Counted from the stretch's first letter, positions 1 through 12,485 are shown. The stretch is 64,000 bases of DNA from Macrocybe gigantea (GCA_011319805.1 SJRY01000146.1:62001-126000), one strand, 5' to 3'. The notes: a model not told the origin generated them from the sequence alone. Translations and numbers: made by a program.

Positions 1-585
1 GCTTATCGAGCTGCCAGAATAGATTGTCAGAAAGGGTGGATCATGGGGTTCAAGGCAAATCAGATTAGATGCATACAAAACAGCAACAACTTCCAGAATA
101 TTGCAGTTAAAGCCAGTTGACGCAAAGACTTTGGTTTCCTGAACAAGCCAGACAGGCAGTCCAGTAGTGAAAAAGTCTTCAGCAGTGTGGAGAACATTTT
201 GTAAAAGCACTGATACAATTAGTGACATCTGTTCTGGGAGGGAGTCTACCATCCATTCGAGGCTTGTAGATTTGAAGGTAATCTAAAAGCCCATGCATTA
301 TACAGTGCTTTTATAAGATTAATTATATAAATTACAACATGCAAAACTTTATATTTTCCCAAGGTTAAGCACTCAATTGAAAGCTATAATATAGTAGATT
401 CTAAGCCTAGAATATCTAAGACTTTGGTGCAGTGGTTGTAGAGATAATTAGGTCACAAGTTGGGGTAAGAATGATATTTGCTGACCAGGTTTTTCCCATG
501 GTACTGATATTGTAAACACATGAATCATGGTCATTTAAGCATGAAAATAATATAGGATTGATATTGGATACAAGTTATCAACAGT
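1..585. other. AT-rich region with no recognisable gene
   Basis: I see no long reading frame, splice pattern or recognisable protein similarity on either strand here. The sequence is AT-rich and runs into the tandem array that begins near 586. Confidence 0.6.
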
Positions 586-712
586 TACAGTTAGTACTGT
601 AACTTACTGTAACTTAGCTTAATTGACTGTAATTCAGTGTAACCTACCATCACTTACTGTAACCTACCATCACTTACCGTAACTAACCGTAAACTAGCAT
701 AACTTGGTGTAT
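586..712. repeat. degenerate TAACTTACTGT tandem array, copy 1
   Basis: About ten imperfect repeats of a 10-12 nt unit resembling TAACTTACTGT and ACCTACCATC follow one another. The same array recurs at 1330-1455, so the two copies bracket about 620 bp. The unit matches no known functional element I recognise. It may be a satellite-like expansion or a decayed transposon end. Confidence 0.7.
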
Positions 713-1329
713 CAGCTTTAAACAATTGTTTACACTAGGTTAACCTCAAAGCTCTAGTTCAATAACAGCCTCTGCTTCCATAGCCCTTCACCTAGCATGT
801 TTGCTCCAGCAATGTATCTCCATGTCTGCCCCTGGCGACATGTTCCTGTGTCTGTGCTCTGAGACAGGAAATGCCTCATAGGCCCATCCTGTGAGTCCCC
901 CCCTCTCTCCATCTCTCTGCCTCAGTGCTCACTCATACTGCTGGCAGTTTTCCTTTTCCTCGTTTTGCTTTCATTGAAACCCACCTGCCTGCCCCCACAA
1001 CCCCCTTTCTATTTATTTCTGTTGTGTCTCCAGTGTTTCATTTTGACTGCTCAAGACAGTGTTCCATGCTACAGACAGTTTCCCATATTTTCATGTACTC
1101 ATAAACATTTGCTCACAGACAGATTCTTCCTGACTCTACAGACAGTTTTTCTTATGTTCATGTACTCACAGACATCTCCTCCTAACTTACCATAACACTT
1201 AGGGCTTTCAATGTATACAGTTTCTCTATCACATCTGCTTAGTTTGACCACCACCATCTGTGGCAGCTGGTCATGCCTTGCTACCTATTTTCCTTTTTTT
1301 GAATCTGTTTGGCTGAGCTTCGAGATTAA
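713..1329. other. sequence bracketed by the two tandem arrays
   Basis: No gene is supported. The stretch is pyrimidine-rich on this strand. It contains an internal imperfect direct repeat of about 35 nt around CTACAGACAGTTT and ATGTACTCA (near 1071-1105 and 1136-1170). The matching flanking arrays suggest a decayed mobile element, but no target duplication was found. Confidence 0.4.
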
Positions 1330-1455
1330 ATTGACTGTAATTCAGCATAACTCACCATCACTTACCATTATTTACCATAACTTACTGTTACTTACCATTA
1401 TTTACTGTAACTTACTGTTACTTATAGTTAGTTACTGTAAACTAGCGTAACTATT
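1330..1455. repeat. degenerate TAACTTACTGT tandem array, copy 2
   Basis: This is a second run of the unit seen at 586-712, with variants such as TTACCATTATT and AACTTACTGTT. It lies in the same orientation as the first array. Confidence 0.7.
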
Positions 1456-1799
1456 TGCAACCCATGTTTTACTTTCCATCAGCTAGCATCTGTTGGAATT
1501 GCAGGGTTGAATTTTTGATTGATTTCCCTGTTACACTGAGCACTGCATGCTGCTATTGTAATTGAGAAGAAAACTTCATTGAGAGATACAAGCAATGGTC
1601 CAAGGGCATAAGATACCTTCTCGATTGCTAGGCATCACTTCTATCCTGGATGACACAACAAATTCTACTCAACTACCCTTTTTTCTACCTCCTATACAGA
1701 GCAGTTTCAATCATTCATTCCTCTAATTGGAAGACTTGGGGCCAGATAGTCCCACCTTACCTCACCAAAATCAATGCTTCTTGACCACTCTTAGGGCTT

Positions 1800-2845
1800 C
1801 TGTGCCTTAGCCTGGGCACAGGAAAGTTAGCAAGCCATCCAGAACCATTGAGAAGGTGCCATATACTGCAGACAGCCCTTGTCCAGCTTGCGAGAGTCTG
1901 TGTCCAAAACAAGGTCTTTTTAGCTGCTTATAGAACCATTCAAGCAGCATGGGAGAGTGTTGCTGTTGATTTTGCCAAGCTTGGTCTGGGCAAACACAGC
2001 CCTGCTTCCCTGCATAAAAAAGTAGATGAATTGCTTTGGTGGCATGAGATGTGTATCTTGAGTCACAATTTTCAGTGCTTTTAATTAATTTTTCTCTACA
2101 GGACCATGAAATGGTATCTGACAGCCTTACAATGCAGAGATCATGCTTGGAGCCCTTCTGGACTAGATCAGTAAGCAAAAGTGGTTGTCAGAGATTCAGA
2201 ATAATGCAGAGAAAGGAAAACTTTGAAAGAGAACCTTCATATTTCAATTAATCGAATTTTAAGTAATGTGTTCCATTCCCCAAGGCTCGCAAACTAGATA
2301 AGCATGCTGGCAAGGCAATTCAAAATGCATCTATAAGGGGCCATGGTTGTGCACCAGCTCTGTCCCCTGGGTCTGCAAACATTGATGCCATTTCCATCAG
2401 CTCTGGTGACTCCAATGCTGATGTGGAACACTTGGTTGAATCCATTTTACAAAAAAGCGCTTATCTTCAGCCACTTGTAAGTACTAAGTTTCAATATAAT
2501 CACACAGCTAATGTTACTGAAGGTGAAACAGAAATCCATTGATGGATTTATCCCCACTTCCTTATAAGATGATCAAAAACGAGCAAGCGAAGACTCCCAT
2601 TGGGACTTCTAGTTCTGCAAAGAAGAGGCTTTTTATGGTGGAATCTCTGCTACAATGTACAACAAAACATGTTCATGCTCAGCAATCATTTGACTTTCAA
2701 GCCTTCTTTTAGGAAAAGAAGACACAGCATGAAGCACAACATAATGAGCTGTTGCAGAAAATTCATGAAGCCAACAAGGCTTTTATTGTTCATATGATGA
2801 ATGCTAAGGAATTTCAATCCCAATACCTGGAGTTTCTTTTTTAAT
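1800..2845 (+). pseudogene. decayed SANT/Myb-like DNA-binding family gene (basidiomycete repeat-associated)
   Basis: Coding-like sequence starts near 1840 with a helical segment containing QTALVQLARVCVQNKVFLAAYR and then LGLGKHSPASL. It is interrupted by a likely intron (about 2046-2100, ending CTCTACAG). It resumes with acidic and serine-rich sequence (DAISISSGDSNADVEHLVE, 2385-2440) and a glutamine/lysine-rich coiled-coil-like tail (about 2710-2840). Several stops break it. From memory, this architecture matches a large Agaricomycete family with an N-terminal SANT/Myb-like helical domain, an acidic middle and a coiled-coil end, often found near transposons. The function is unknown and the assignment is inference. 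Confidence 0.4.
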
Positions 2846-3215
2846 CTCAAAATATGTTGTTCTAATCCTTATTCTATGTTATGCCTTCAAATATCTATGT
2901 ACTACAACACTAAATGGTGAAAGTACTCATTTAGAGAAGGTGGTATGTACTGAAAGTACTGCAAAACTTGATTGGGACAAAGGCAATTTGAGCTTGTTTG
3001 TTAGAATGACACCGACATGATAATATCTACCAACAGGTGAGCTAAATATGTGCATTTTCCATCCAGCATTGAGGAATGGCATAGGTTAGAAACTATCCCA
3101 AAGTCATGTTCTACCTCAATCCATACAGTGGCCATGGAAGCATTCCAATCCTGTTCTTCATCTGTGTGCTCACCAGTGCCTGAAAATGGACTGACAATAC
3201 GGGGCCCTAAGCCAT

Positions 3216-3563
3216 ATGCAGGATCACCAAAAACCTGGAATGTCCTGCTCTTCAATAGGAGCATCCTCTTGGTGCTCCTTGACAGAAGGTGAAGCCAGCA
3301 AGATTCTCAAGAAGCTGGCTTTCAGTGAGAAGGAAAGCATCCTTGTGTCATCCCTCCCAGGGGCCAAAAAGCTGGCCAATGATGCTGTTTGGAAGCATGA
3401 TAGCTTGGCATTTCAAGGCATGAAACTTCTTATGCCCGTTATATGCCTGTTTCTGCCATTGTTTGGATCTGCAGATTTGATGGATTGTACAATCGATGAA
3501 GCCAAAGATAGAAGGGAGGGGAGTGTTGAAATCATGAGAGATTCGAGTGAGTCTGAGTCTTAG
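3216..3563 (+). pseudogene. 115-codon fragment of unknown protein
   Basis: An open frame with ordinary amino acid composition runs from 3216 to a stop at 3561-3563. The convincing coding part starts near 3291 (EASKILKKLAFSEKESILV) and ends in an acidic/serine tail (DSSESES). It lies downstream of, and in the same direction as, the decayed SANT-like gene. It could be another exon group of the same family or a separate fragment. I do not recognise the protein. Confidence 0.3.
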
Positions 3564-3739
3564 TCAATCCAAGGAGAACTGGCCAAAAATTTGTTAATGG
3601 AAATACTGCTGCTACCATATATGGAGGAGGGGTTTAAATACCTAAATACCTGATCTGAGATCTTGTAAACTACATACATAATAGAACAAAAAGACGAGGG
3701 CCAGTATTATTGAGAGAAAACAAATACATACAAATGAAG

Positions 3740-4115
3740 CTAACTTGGTCGTCCTATACCAATCACTTCAGGGAGAGCCATGTCAGTGGATGGCACAGGC
3801 ATATTCTGCAAGTCATGTAGGGCGAAGCAGGTAATCCTTATTACATCCAAGCAAATGGGACTATGTATTATTGATATATGACACCAGTTCATTGATACAC
3901 TTGGACAGCGAAGACTGGCATCCATCATAAAGAATGGATAGCTCATACATGTCTCCTGCAGAGTGAAATTGGGCGCATAAAAGCACGAGAGCCTTGACAG
4001 CAGTGAATGAGTAGCGAGAACGTGTCGAGAAGTCAGGAATTTCAAGGACACATGTGAAATCAATGAGTTTGTGAACTGTGAACCTTTTTGATAGCATGAA
4101 TAAAGCAAAAATCAA
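3740..4115 (-). other. two overlapping minus-strand frames, weak coding signal
   Basis: Two minus-strand frames of 122 and 84 codons overlap here. Neither shows a recognisable domain, and the composition does not clearly favour one. I record the stretch as possible remains of a gene only. The sequence from 4120 to 4790 contains no better candidate. Confidence 0.15.
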
Positions 4116-4974
4116 AGGGAAAATGGTTGCAGATGTACCGGAACCTCTATAAGCAGTCCTGGTCTGACAATGACAGCAACCACTCCTCTGTTATCCACTC
4201 CCCATCTGGGGGGGGCTGTGGGTCTCACAAAGAAGCATGCAGGTCAGCAGTATATTATCGAAAAGCACTTGATGTAGCTGAAGAGATGGCGGCCTGTGCA
4301 ATCAGGACAGAGTAGAGAGTGGTTCTGAGTAGAGGTGGCTGCAGCTCAGGACACAGGAAGGGAAGGGCAGTAGCAAGCAATACATGGAGGATGTCAGCCA
4401 TGGCATTTCTGCAATGCAGCAGCCCGTACTGCATGGACGTCGTGATGGTGTGACTATCAGTGACAAGGGTCCTGCTCATTTTCCATTGGCTACAAGTTTT
4501 TGAAACTCAGCTAGCCTAAAACCTGCATTGCAAATAGACTCTAATACTTCTTTGCCACATCATGGACTGCATCCTTTTAAACTCTAGAAAGTAGGCTAAT
4601 TCCTTTTTCCTTTTTATTTCTCATATTGAACATTCCTATAAACAGCATAAATACTATAGGTTTCTTTTTTACAATCCTTTTGGCTTTCTCAACTTTTTTT
4701 TCTAGTAGTCATCTGATGAGGATTATCATAATGAGAATGTAACTGCCTTTTTCACAATTGTTTTCACCTTTCTCAATGTTTTTTTTCCTAGTCATCCAAT
4801 GAGGATTATCAGGTAACTGCTGCTAAAAAGCACAAAATTTCAATCAAGTCTGCTTCTGCTTGCAAGAGACAAAAGACCTCATCAACCTCGAACATCTCCA
4901 TCATTCTTGATCATACCCAACTACCACCATTTCAGTGGTTTCTGGAAAGCATTCCATCTTTCAGAAAAAGAGAA

Positions 4975-5760
4975 TTGCCATGTTCTCTCATTCTAAAAGC
5001 CGAAGATGTCTACATTTGGACCATCAATGGACGCGGCTCCATTGAATGCCACCATAACCATGACCATCCTCCTCTCCCCTCAGATGCCAAGGTCGACAGC
5101 CGATGTGCTCTGCTAATATTGCTCGGCGCTTATTACAGCCCCATAGCTCAAGCCATTATCATCAAAAATTCCAACACCGCTGGTATTTGCCCTTTGGCAG
5201 ATTTGCCCAGTTACATCACTACTGCTCTCAATCATGTTTTCAGCAAGTGCATCAGGCAGCTCTTTTCCAACTACTCTGAAGACTTTCTTTTTCTTATCAT
5301 GAACCACATCGGATGCACCTTCAACTTGTCTCTGCATCAATCTATCGAAGATGTTAGATCCCTATGTCTTTTTAGCCAACCAGATTGGTTGCCACCTCCC
5401 GAACAAGTCTATGAATGCATATGTGGAACTCTGATCAAAAAGGCCATCACCAGAGCCAACCACAATAGTTCTTATGACTCCATTTCTGACACAGACTCTT
5501 ACCGTTTCCTTTACTTGAAGCAGCACACCAAAAGAATGCACTGTGCTTTATCCGAGCCTACTACTTACCACTATGCCATTCAGGTCTTTGGTATGCATGG
5601 TGATATCATAGCTGCCAAACAAATGTATATAGAGCAAGATTGGATGCCACCTGCAACTGCTTCCTCTTCCTCCTCCTCCTTCTCCATCCAACTGGCTGCT
5701 ACCATTTCGCAAGAAGCACCATATCGACCACTATCATGGGCTATTGACCATGGTTTCTGA
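4975..5760 (+). CDS. hypothetical protein, 261 codons
   Basis: This is the longest unbroken frame in the first 6.7 kb. It starts at an ATG after 'agagaattgcc' and ends TGA at 5758-5760. The protein is Cys/His-containing in its first third (ECHHNHDH near residue 25). A serine run near residue 230 reflects a TCC-rich repeat at about 5663-5684. No domain is recognised. In-frame coding-like sequence upstream (about 4800-4970) suggests that the true start may lie earlier and that this is one exon of a larger, partly decayed gene. Confidence 0.35.
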   Translation: MPCSLILKAEDVYIWTINGRGSIECHHNHDHPPLPSDAKVDSRCALLILLGAYYSPIAQAIIIKNSNTAGICPLADLPSYITTALNHVFSKCIRQLFSNYSEDFLFLIMNHIGCTFNLSLHQSIEDVRSLCLFSQPDWLPPPEQVYECICGTLIKKAITRANHNSSYDSISDTDSYRFLYLKQHTKRMHCALSEPTTYHYAIQVFGMHGDIIAAKQMYIEQDWMPPATASSSSSSFSIQLAATISQEAPYRPLSWAIDHGF

Positions 5761-6239
5761 GACCTCTATACTCCAAAACAGATAAAGCTGCTGCAACCCT
5801 TAGCAACTCTTCCCTCACTGCATCTGGCAAAAGCTTACCATGACCAAAACAATATGATAATCTTTCATATCAAGCTTGGCCTTATAGTCATTAGCAAAAT
5901 ATGTGGCATTATGCTCTTACAAGCTGAGAGTGCCCTCCTTAAATGTTTCAAAGATCTTCATATTACTCTGACTATCCGGTCCATCAGCTTTCCTTTTTTC
6001 TTTTTTTTTCAATCACGACTGAAAACAACAACAGGACTAAAGCCAAGTTCAGAAAGCTCAAGTATGCATTGCTAATGTGCTACTGGTTGAATTTATGCCA
6101 AGTGGTCATTTTAGCCATTTGCTCTTATGTCTTGGGGAGACTCAGGCAGGATTTGGGGCAGTTCTTTCCAAATAAGCGAAACAGGGCAGGGCTAGTGGAG
6201 AACCTCCTTGACTTGCCCAATGACTAAGCCAACTGTATC

Positions 6240-6776
6240 AAACAGCTCGTCACTATCCTGGAAACAGCTCGCCTATCCACCAATGACCTCAAAACCATCA
6301 TCATCGACCACGTTCAGGTTGCAGAACTAATGGATAAGTTTCTTGTCTCCATCCTGCTCGAAACTCATCCTACTTCAAAGAAGGTATCCTCCATCGTTGA
6401 AAGAGTCTTTAGCATTATTGTTCGAGATGCAGACCAACAGGTCCATGCCTCTAGCATTGTTATGTAGTTCTGCTCCCAGTGGCAATGGATTCTGCTGTCT
6501 ATTATGCTTCACCACATCTTTTTAGGATCCTTCATGAAGTGCTATACCTTATCTCAAGGTCCATTTAAGCTTTATGAGGACCTGCTCCATGCTCAGAATA
6601 AGGAGGTTCCAGAGGAGGAGGAAGAAGAAGATGACAATGACAATGACAATAAGGAGGACAATGAATTTATAGAAGATGAGGATGCACTACACCACATACA
6701 CCAGGCCAGAAACCTTCCTGAAGGTTTTGTGGATTTTGCCTCTGGAGATGAAGCTCTATTATTTGATAACTGTTAG
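6240..6776 (+). pseudogene. fragments of an unknown gene with an acidic tract, truncated by LTR element A
   Basis: Coding-like pieces in two frames run up to the LTR. The last, 6504-6776 (90 codons), contains a long Glu/Asp/Asn tract (about 6610-6690) from GAGGAG and GACAATGACAAT repeats, and ends with a stop formed in the first bases of the LTR. Frame breaks separate it from the upstream piece around 6343-6525. No family is recognised. Confidence 0.25.
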
Positions 6777-7090
6777 GCTAGACGAATCTCAGAAGGACTT
6801 GGGCAGACTAAGTGCGAGAGTGGTCTTGAGATGATGGCAAAAGGAATATTAAGCCTAGCACTACTGGTACATCTGGGAGTCCTTATATATATTACAGTAC
6901 TCGAGCACGGACCATGGGCTGCACAATGCTGTGGACTGTGGATGAGTAAGACTGGAAGGAGATGACTCAGGATGACTAGGGAAGTGGGATGACTCGATGG
7001 CTGTGCACTGCGCAGCATGACGGGGGAGATAAGGGATGTGGGAAAGATAAGATAAGAAAATGAATGGTCCTTTGGGCGACATCTGTAACA
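6771..7090 (-). repeat. 3' LTR of chromovirus copy A
   Basis: A 320-bp LTR, running TGTTAC to CTAACA when read on the minus strand. It matches the LTRs of copies B and C closely over its full length. The polypurine tract (CAGAGAGGGTGA on the minus strand) abuts it at 7091-7102. Confidence 0.93.
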
Positions 7091-7250
7091 TCACCCTCTC
7101 TGTAGATTCACGTCCTCGCGAAAAACCTTAGTCCAGCTGTCCCCACCCAGTATTGGTCTCCCAGGTGGTTGCAGCACGTGGGGCCCATGTATGAATGAGC
7201 TCTTCATTATAGGCACGGATGTGATGGAGTGTGGTGGCGAGGAGTTTAAG

Positions 7251-7526
7251 TCACCGGTTTTCTGTGCGAAGCATTTCCATTGCTTCGCGAAGCGCAATAC
7301 ATTCAGCTGCAGTGGGGCCAGTCCCATCAGGGGTTCGCCCGGTCCAGAGGTGCATGCAGACGGTCATAACATAGCGCATATATGCACCGAGTGTGATGGC
7401 GAGGGGGTCCATGTAGTCACTAGCATTGAGAATCCTTGCCAGATTCTCGAGGTTGCTTGGGCAGTTGGGGGTAGGTGCGCAGCTGCCCTCGCTGCTGTCG
7501 ATGCTGATGGGGGCGTTGGTGGTCAT
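7251..7526 (-). pseudogene. ORF4 of copy A (truncated)
   Basis: This small ORF follows pol on the minus strand. Its ATG overlaps the pol stop as ATGA. Copy A ends after 91 codons at a TGA where copy C reads CGA and continues to 132 codons. The region after residue 70 looks helical and coiled-coil-like (ALREAMEMLRTENR). The function is unknown; see the copy C entry. Confidence 0.6.
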
Positions 7527-10500
7527 GAAGTGCGATTTTTGGTCTTCTTCCCTCTTGTCATGATCCTTTTATCCTGGTTCACAGTCTTCTTTAGGAAGTG
7601 GTCTAGAGCTTGCTGCGCATTCCCCAGTTCCTTCTCTTTGATCCATGTGTTCTCTTCATGTCCGCATCCTTTCCATTTGACCAGGAATAGCATCCCCCTC
7701 CCTTGTTTCTTCCTTTTTAGGATCTCTTCTATCTCGTACTCTTCTTCATCATTTATGATTTCAGGGGGTGGTGGTGATGGTCGCTCTTGTATCTTGAAAC
7801 GGGGTCCTTTGTAAGGCATGAGCAGTGTTTCATTGAACACGGGGTGTATCAGCTGCCATGATGCTGGGAGTTCCAGGCGATATGCCAAGGCTCCTTTCTT
7901 TTCAACCACCTTGAACGGTCCGTATCGGAGTGCCGATAACTTCTTTGATGGTCGATTGACTGTGATATTGATAGCTTCTAGCCATACTCTATCCCCTTTC
8001 TTGTATTCATGGGTGGGTTTTTGTCTTGCATCGTAATTGTCTTTGGCTCGTGTTTGTGCATATTGCAGCGCGGCATTTGCTTCCTTTCGTATTTGGTTCA
8101 TTCTTTTGACGAAGTCTTTTGCTGTGGGGTTATTCCCTTCTGTCGTCTGTGGCTCTCCCTTCCAGGGGTGCATTCCATAGTTGAGGTAGAATGGTGTCTC
8201 CTTCGTTCCCTGGTGTGCTTTGTCATTGTATTGGTACTCTGCGATTGCTATCCATTCTGCCCAATCGTCCTGTAAGTTGTTTGTGAAGCTTCTGAGGAAG
8301 GCTTCCGTTTCTTGGTGGGATCGTTCCACCTATCCATCTGTCTGTGGGTGATAGGCCGTTGATAGATTTTGCTTTGTTCCGAGTAATTTTAGAAGTGCTG
8401 TCATGAATCGTGCTGCGAACTGGGGTCCTCGGTCACTGATGATCTTTCGTGGGATCCCGTGAAGCCGCCACACATTGTCTCGGTATAGTCATGCGAGACC
8501 TTCTGCTATGAGTTCGGTCTTTGTGGGAACTAGGTGGATCATCTTGGTCAGGCGGTCTGTGACTGCGGCAATGGCATTAAAACCATTCAAGCTGGGTAGT
8601 GGTCCTATGAGATCTACTCCGATATCTTCCCATGGTTGCTGTGGGACTTTGTGCGGGTGCAGGGGTGCATGTTTCTTTTGTCAGATGATTTTGTTTCGCT
8701 GACATGTTTCGCATCCATTGACATACTTCTTGATGTCCGTTAGCATTGATGGCCACTAATAGGTGCGGCTTATGAGCTTGTGCATGTGGTATTGCCCTGG
8801 GTGTCCTCCGATGGGTGTGTCGTGGTGTTCAAACATGATGTTTTCCTTCAGTTTGTTGTCTGGAGGAACATAGATTTTTCCTCCTATGTATATGATGTGG
8901 TCGTCTTCTGTGAACCAGTGTGGTTTTTCCTTCAGTCCTGTTGTTATGATCATCTCCCTTCATGTGCATTGTCAAATTTGTTCTATCCTTGAGGATTTGA
9001 TCATCGTGATTCCTCTTGTTTGTATTGTTTCGTTATTTTCTGCTTCTTCTTTCTGTGGGTGTTCGTCCTCGAACATCATAAATTCGAAGTCTCGTTCATT
9101 ATTCTCTTCCAGATGTCGAATGAAAGCTGCTTCTTTGATCATCTGTATGTCGTCCTTCTCTGCTAGGTTTTCTTCATATCCTGCCATCCGTGACAGGACA
9201 TCTGCTTTTCCATTCGCCTTTCCTGGTACGTGTCATAGTTCGTAGTCGTATTCTTGTAATTTCAGGTACCAGCCAATCTGTCTCAAATTGAGTCGCTGCG
9301 GCTTCCAGAAGTATGATAGGTTTTTGTGATCCGTCAATATTTCGAACTTCTCTCGAGCTTCAAGGAGGTATTATCTCCATGTCTTTAGTGCGACCATTAT
9401 CGCAAGAAGTTCCTTGTCATAGATTTCATAGTTTTGTTCTGCTGGGGTCATGCATCTTGAAATGAATGCGATTGGATGCCATAGTCCTTTCTGCTGTTGT
9501 GATAGTACTGCTCCAATGGCATATCCTGAGGCATCCATTTTGACTCGGAATTTTCCTTCTGTTTGTGGTAGTGCTAGAATGGGTGCTGAGGTTATATGTC
9601 GGATCAGTTCTTTGAAAGCGTCCTGTTGCTTGTCTGTCCACTGGAATGCTTTGTTTCCAGTCAACTCCATCAGGGGTTTAGCGACCTTTGCATATCCCTT
9701 GATGAATCGTCGGTAAAAGTTTGTAAATCCCAAGAACTTTTGTAGTTCTTTCTTCGTCTTTGGGGTTGGCCAGGATTGTACAGCTGTGATCTTTTCTGGT
9801 TCCATTTCTACCTTCCCTTCTCCTACGATGTATCCTAGTACTGGGACTTTTGATGATTCCCAGATGCATTTCGGTCCTTTGATGAATAGGTCGTTCTTGT
9901 TCAGTATTTCCATGACTTCTATGGTGTTCTTTTGGAGTTCCTCTCGTGTTCGTCCGATGATTATGATGTCGTCCATATAGATTATGCACACTCTTCTTCG
10001 TATTTGGTCTTGGAAGAGGCTTGCCATCATTCGGCTAAAAGTGCCTGGTGTGTTGCACTGCCCAAAATACATGACTATCGGTTCAAAGAGTCCTCTTGCT
10101 GTTAGGAAGGCTGCCTTCCATTTGTCCCCTTTCCGGATGCGCATGTTATTGTATCCCCAGATGATATCGATCTTGCTAAAGTACTTTGCTCCTTGTAATA
10201 CATCAAGGAGCTCACTGATGCATGGTAATGGGAACTTGTCTTTGACCATATATTTGTTTATCTCCCGGTAGTCTTGGATGAGTCATTTGCTTCCATCCTT
10301 CTTGTTGCGAAAGAAGCAGGGTGCTGCGTAAGGTGATTTCGATGGGCATATTTTTCCTGTTTGTAATCCTTCTTCGATGAAGGCATCTAGTTCCTCTAGT
10401 TCTTTCTGTGTCATTGGATAAACCTTGCTCGGTATCATTTTGGGTGCATCCTTCGTTAAGTTTATTTCATGGTCCCATTCTTTGTGGTCTGGTAAGCGAT

Positions 10501-10700
10501 CAAAGTTCTTCTCCTTGAAGAGGTGTTTGAATCTGATCAGATATGGGGGTATCTGGGTTCCTGTCTTGTCGCTGGATCGCTTGGCAGGAATGGTGTATTT
10601 CAGAGTATGGGATGATCTACATCCGGTATCGAAGCGAGTCTGTTTCAGTTGTATGGGTTGCGATTTAGCACCTCTTAGTCGGACCCTTCGGCAAAACCCT
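7523..10700 (-). pseudogene. pol of copy A: RT, RNase H, integrase, chromodomain; protease deleted
   Basis: Reading on the minus strand, the 10249-9371 frame holds RT with IIYMDD and the start of RNase H (DASGYAIG, YDKELLAI). The 8953-8756 frame holds the integrase zinc-binding region (HHDTPIGGHPG). The 8329-7523 frame holds the integrase C-terminal part and a chromodomain (EEYEIEEIL, VKWKGCGHEENTWI). The Tyr after KG in the chromodomain of copy C is Cys here. Stops between the frames are mostly CGA-to-TGA. The protease motif VDSGAD seen in B and C is missing through a deletion. The product would have been a polyprotein for reverse transcription and chromatin-directed integration; this copy cannot make it. 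Confidence 0.9.
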
Positions 10701-10789
10701 CTTTATCAGAGCTTTCTTCATCCTTGTCTTCTTCATCCTCTCCTTCTTCTTCTTTCACTTCTCTAACTCAGGATTTCCCCTTCTTCTTC

Positions 10790-11822
10790 TTCTTGCAGTT
10801 TCATGCATAGTGTCCCTTTAAGCCACAGTTGAAACATGTGACATTTGCTGCTCCTTTTCGTGGTTCTGGGCAGTTTTGTGAGATGTGTCCTGGTTTATTG
10901 CAGTTGAAGCAGTTGTTGCTTCATACTTTGTCGACTTCCATGGCCTGTCCTGCTCCTCGGTTTGGATTTCCAGTCCTGCGCTGATTGCTTGTGAATTCTC
11001 CTCTCATCACATTTCTGTGTTCATCGATGTTTCGTCCAATCGCTCGAACTGTCTTGATATATTCATCTCCATCTGTTGGAAGTGTGGAGATCGAGTGTAC
11101 GGCTTCTGCTGTCCTTCAGTTTAAGCTCTTCTCGAGTAGGAAACGAGGGGCTGTCCCTGTCATTCCTGCTTTCCCTGCGAGGTCTACGAATTCATCCAGA
11201 AATTCATCGATGGGTCGGTTCCCCTGTCTGATATTGAATAGTTTGCTTCCTGCTTGTGATGGTGGCATGACGTTGCTGAATTGTGTCTCTATCTCGGTTA
11301 TGAAGTCGGCCCATGTGCTTTGGTTGGTAGTGGTGTCAATCTTCTTTGATGCCCAGTGGGCTCTGGGTCCGTCGGTCATTCTAGACAGGACTGCTCCAAT
11401 CTTCTGTGTGTCTGTGAGGTCTCCATGTGCAGTTATGTAAAGTTTCATCTTCCTCCACCAAATATCAAAGGATGTTCGATCTCCTGTAAAGGATTTCGGG
11501 TCAGCGATGATTCCCTTGTATTCTGTCATCATCCTTTGGGGGGTTTCTTCATCATTCTCTTGGTCTTGGTTTTCCTGTTCCTGGATCTGTTGTTCTTGGG
11601 TCTGCTGTGCTTGTACTTGGGCTTGCTGTTCTTGGAGCTGTTTCTGTCTTCACTCCTCTCTCTGTTCTTTCCAGTAGTCTAGGTCGACTCCTGTGATTTT
11701 ACAAGCTTGTTCAAAGTCAGCCCACTCTGCGGCGGTCAGTCCGTTTGTCTTTGGTAATCCTTTTCGCTCCCTCCACTGATAGTATTCATCCCAGTCGCTG
11801 TTGCTTACTTTCGCCACGGTGG
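10790..11822 (-). pseudogene. gag of copy A
   Basis: The minus-strand frame 11532-11116 carries the retrotransposon gag domain (SFDIWWRKMKLYITAHGD, QGNRPIDEFLDEF). It ends at a TGA shared with copy B. The two CCHC zinc knuckles follow ([14 protein letters not shown], then [10 protein letters not shown]) with further shared TGA codons. A Gln-rich spacer (QEQQAQ type) precedes the gag core. The likely role is a nucleocapsid/virus-like-particle structural protein. Confidence 0.85.
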
Positions 11823-12009
11823 TGCGATTCTTTCCTTATGCAGTGCTTTGGCAGATTGGTCCTCTGAAGGGGTTCGGCGGTTTCGTTCCTGTGTGTCCTT
11901 GACTCTGGTGTTGTTCTCGTTGGTTCTGTCGTATGCTCTGAGCGTCGTGCCCTCTCTGTATCAGTATGTCTTCCTCCTGTGTTCGGCAATTATAATTCTT
12001 GATCTGTTG

Positions 12010-12453
12010 TCACCTAAAGTCTCGGGCTTGTGTTCGTTCTTCTCTTGTTTTCTTGCGGATGGGTTCGTCCTCTTCTTCGGCAAGAAGATTCTGGTCTGAC
12101 CACAGCTCTTCTGGGCTTATCCCATATTCTCCTTCTAGGAAGAGTTCTGCAATGAGTTGTGCTGCTCCTTCGCTGAGGATCTCAGCGGGCTCATCTGTGG
12201 TGGTGAAGGCAAACTCTCTCAGAAATGCCTGCTCTTCGTCGTCACTACTTGGTGTAGGCGTGCGCTCTCTCTTTCGTTTGTTTGGATTGCTAGTGTCTCT
12301 GTGGGTGGCGTGGACTGTCTCTGCAAATGGCGTGGACTGCAATGTCTGGTCTACTTCTCTGAGCCAAGTGCTCTCATCGCTCGTGCTAGTGCTCGCTGGG
12401 TCGGCGACTGCTTGTCGTCGAATGTTGATCAAGTCTTTGATGAAGCATGACAT
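12010..12453 (-). pseudogene. ORF1 of copy A (upstream of gag)
   Basis: A minus-strand frame of 147 codons starts at ATG 12453 and is stopped by a TGA also present in copy B. It is acidic and Ser/Thr-rich, with a basic stretch (NKRKRERTPTPSSDDEE) that looks like a nuclear localisation signal. It differs from the copy B protein at a single residue (Cys for Arg at position 3). I do not recognise the family. Confidence 0.7.
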
Positions 12454-12485
12454 GGTGTGTGTGTGAGTCTGAGCGAGTCTTGACG

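Noticed and set aside
6600..6700. Glu/Asp-rich tract as a functional acidic domain
   Set aside because: It comes from simple GAGGAG and GACAAT repeats in a broken frame.
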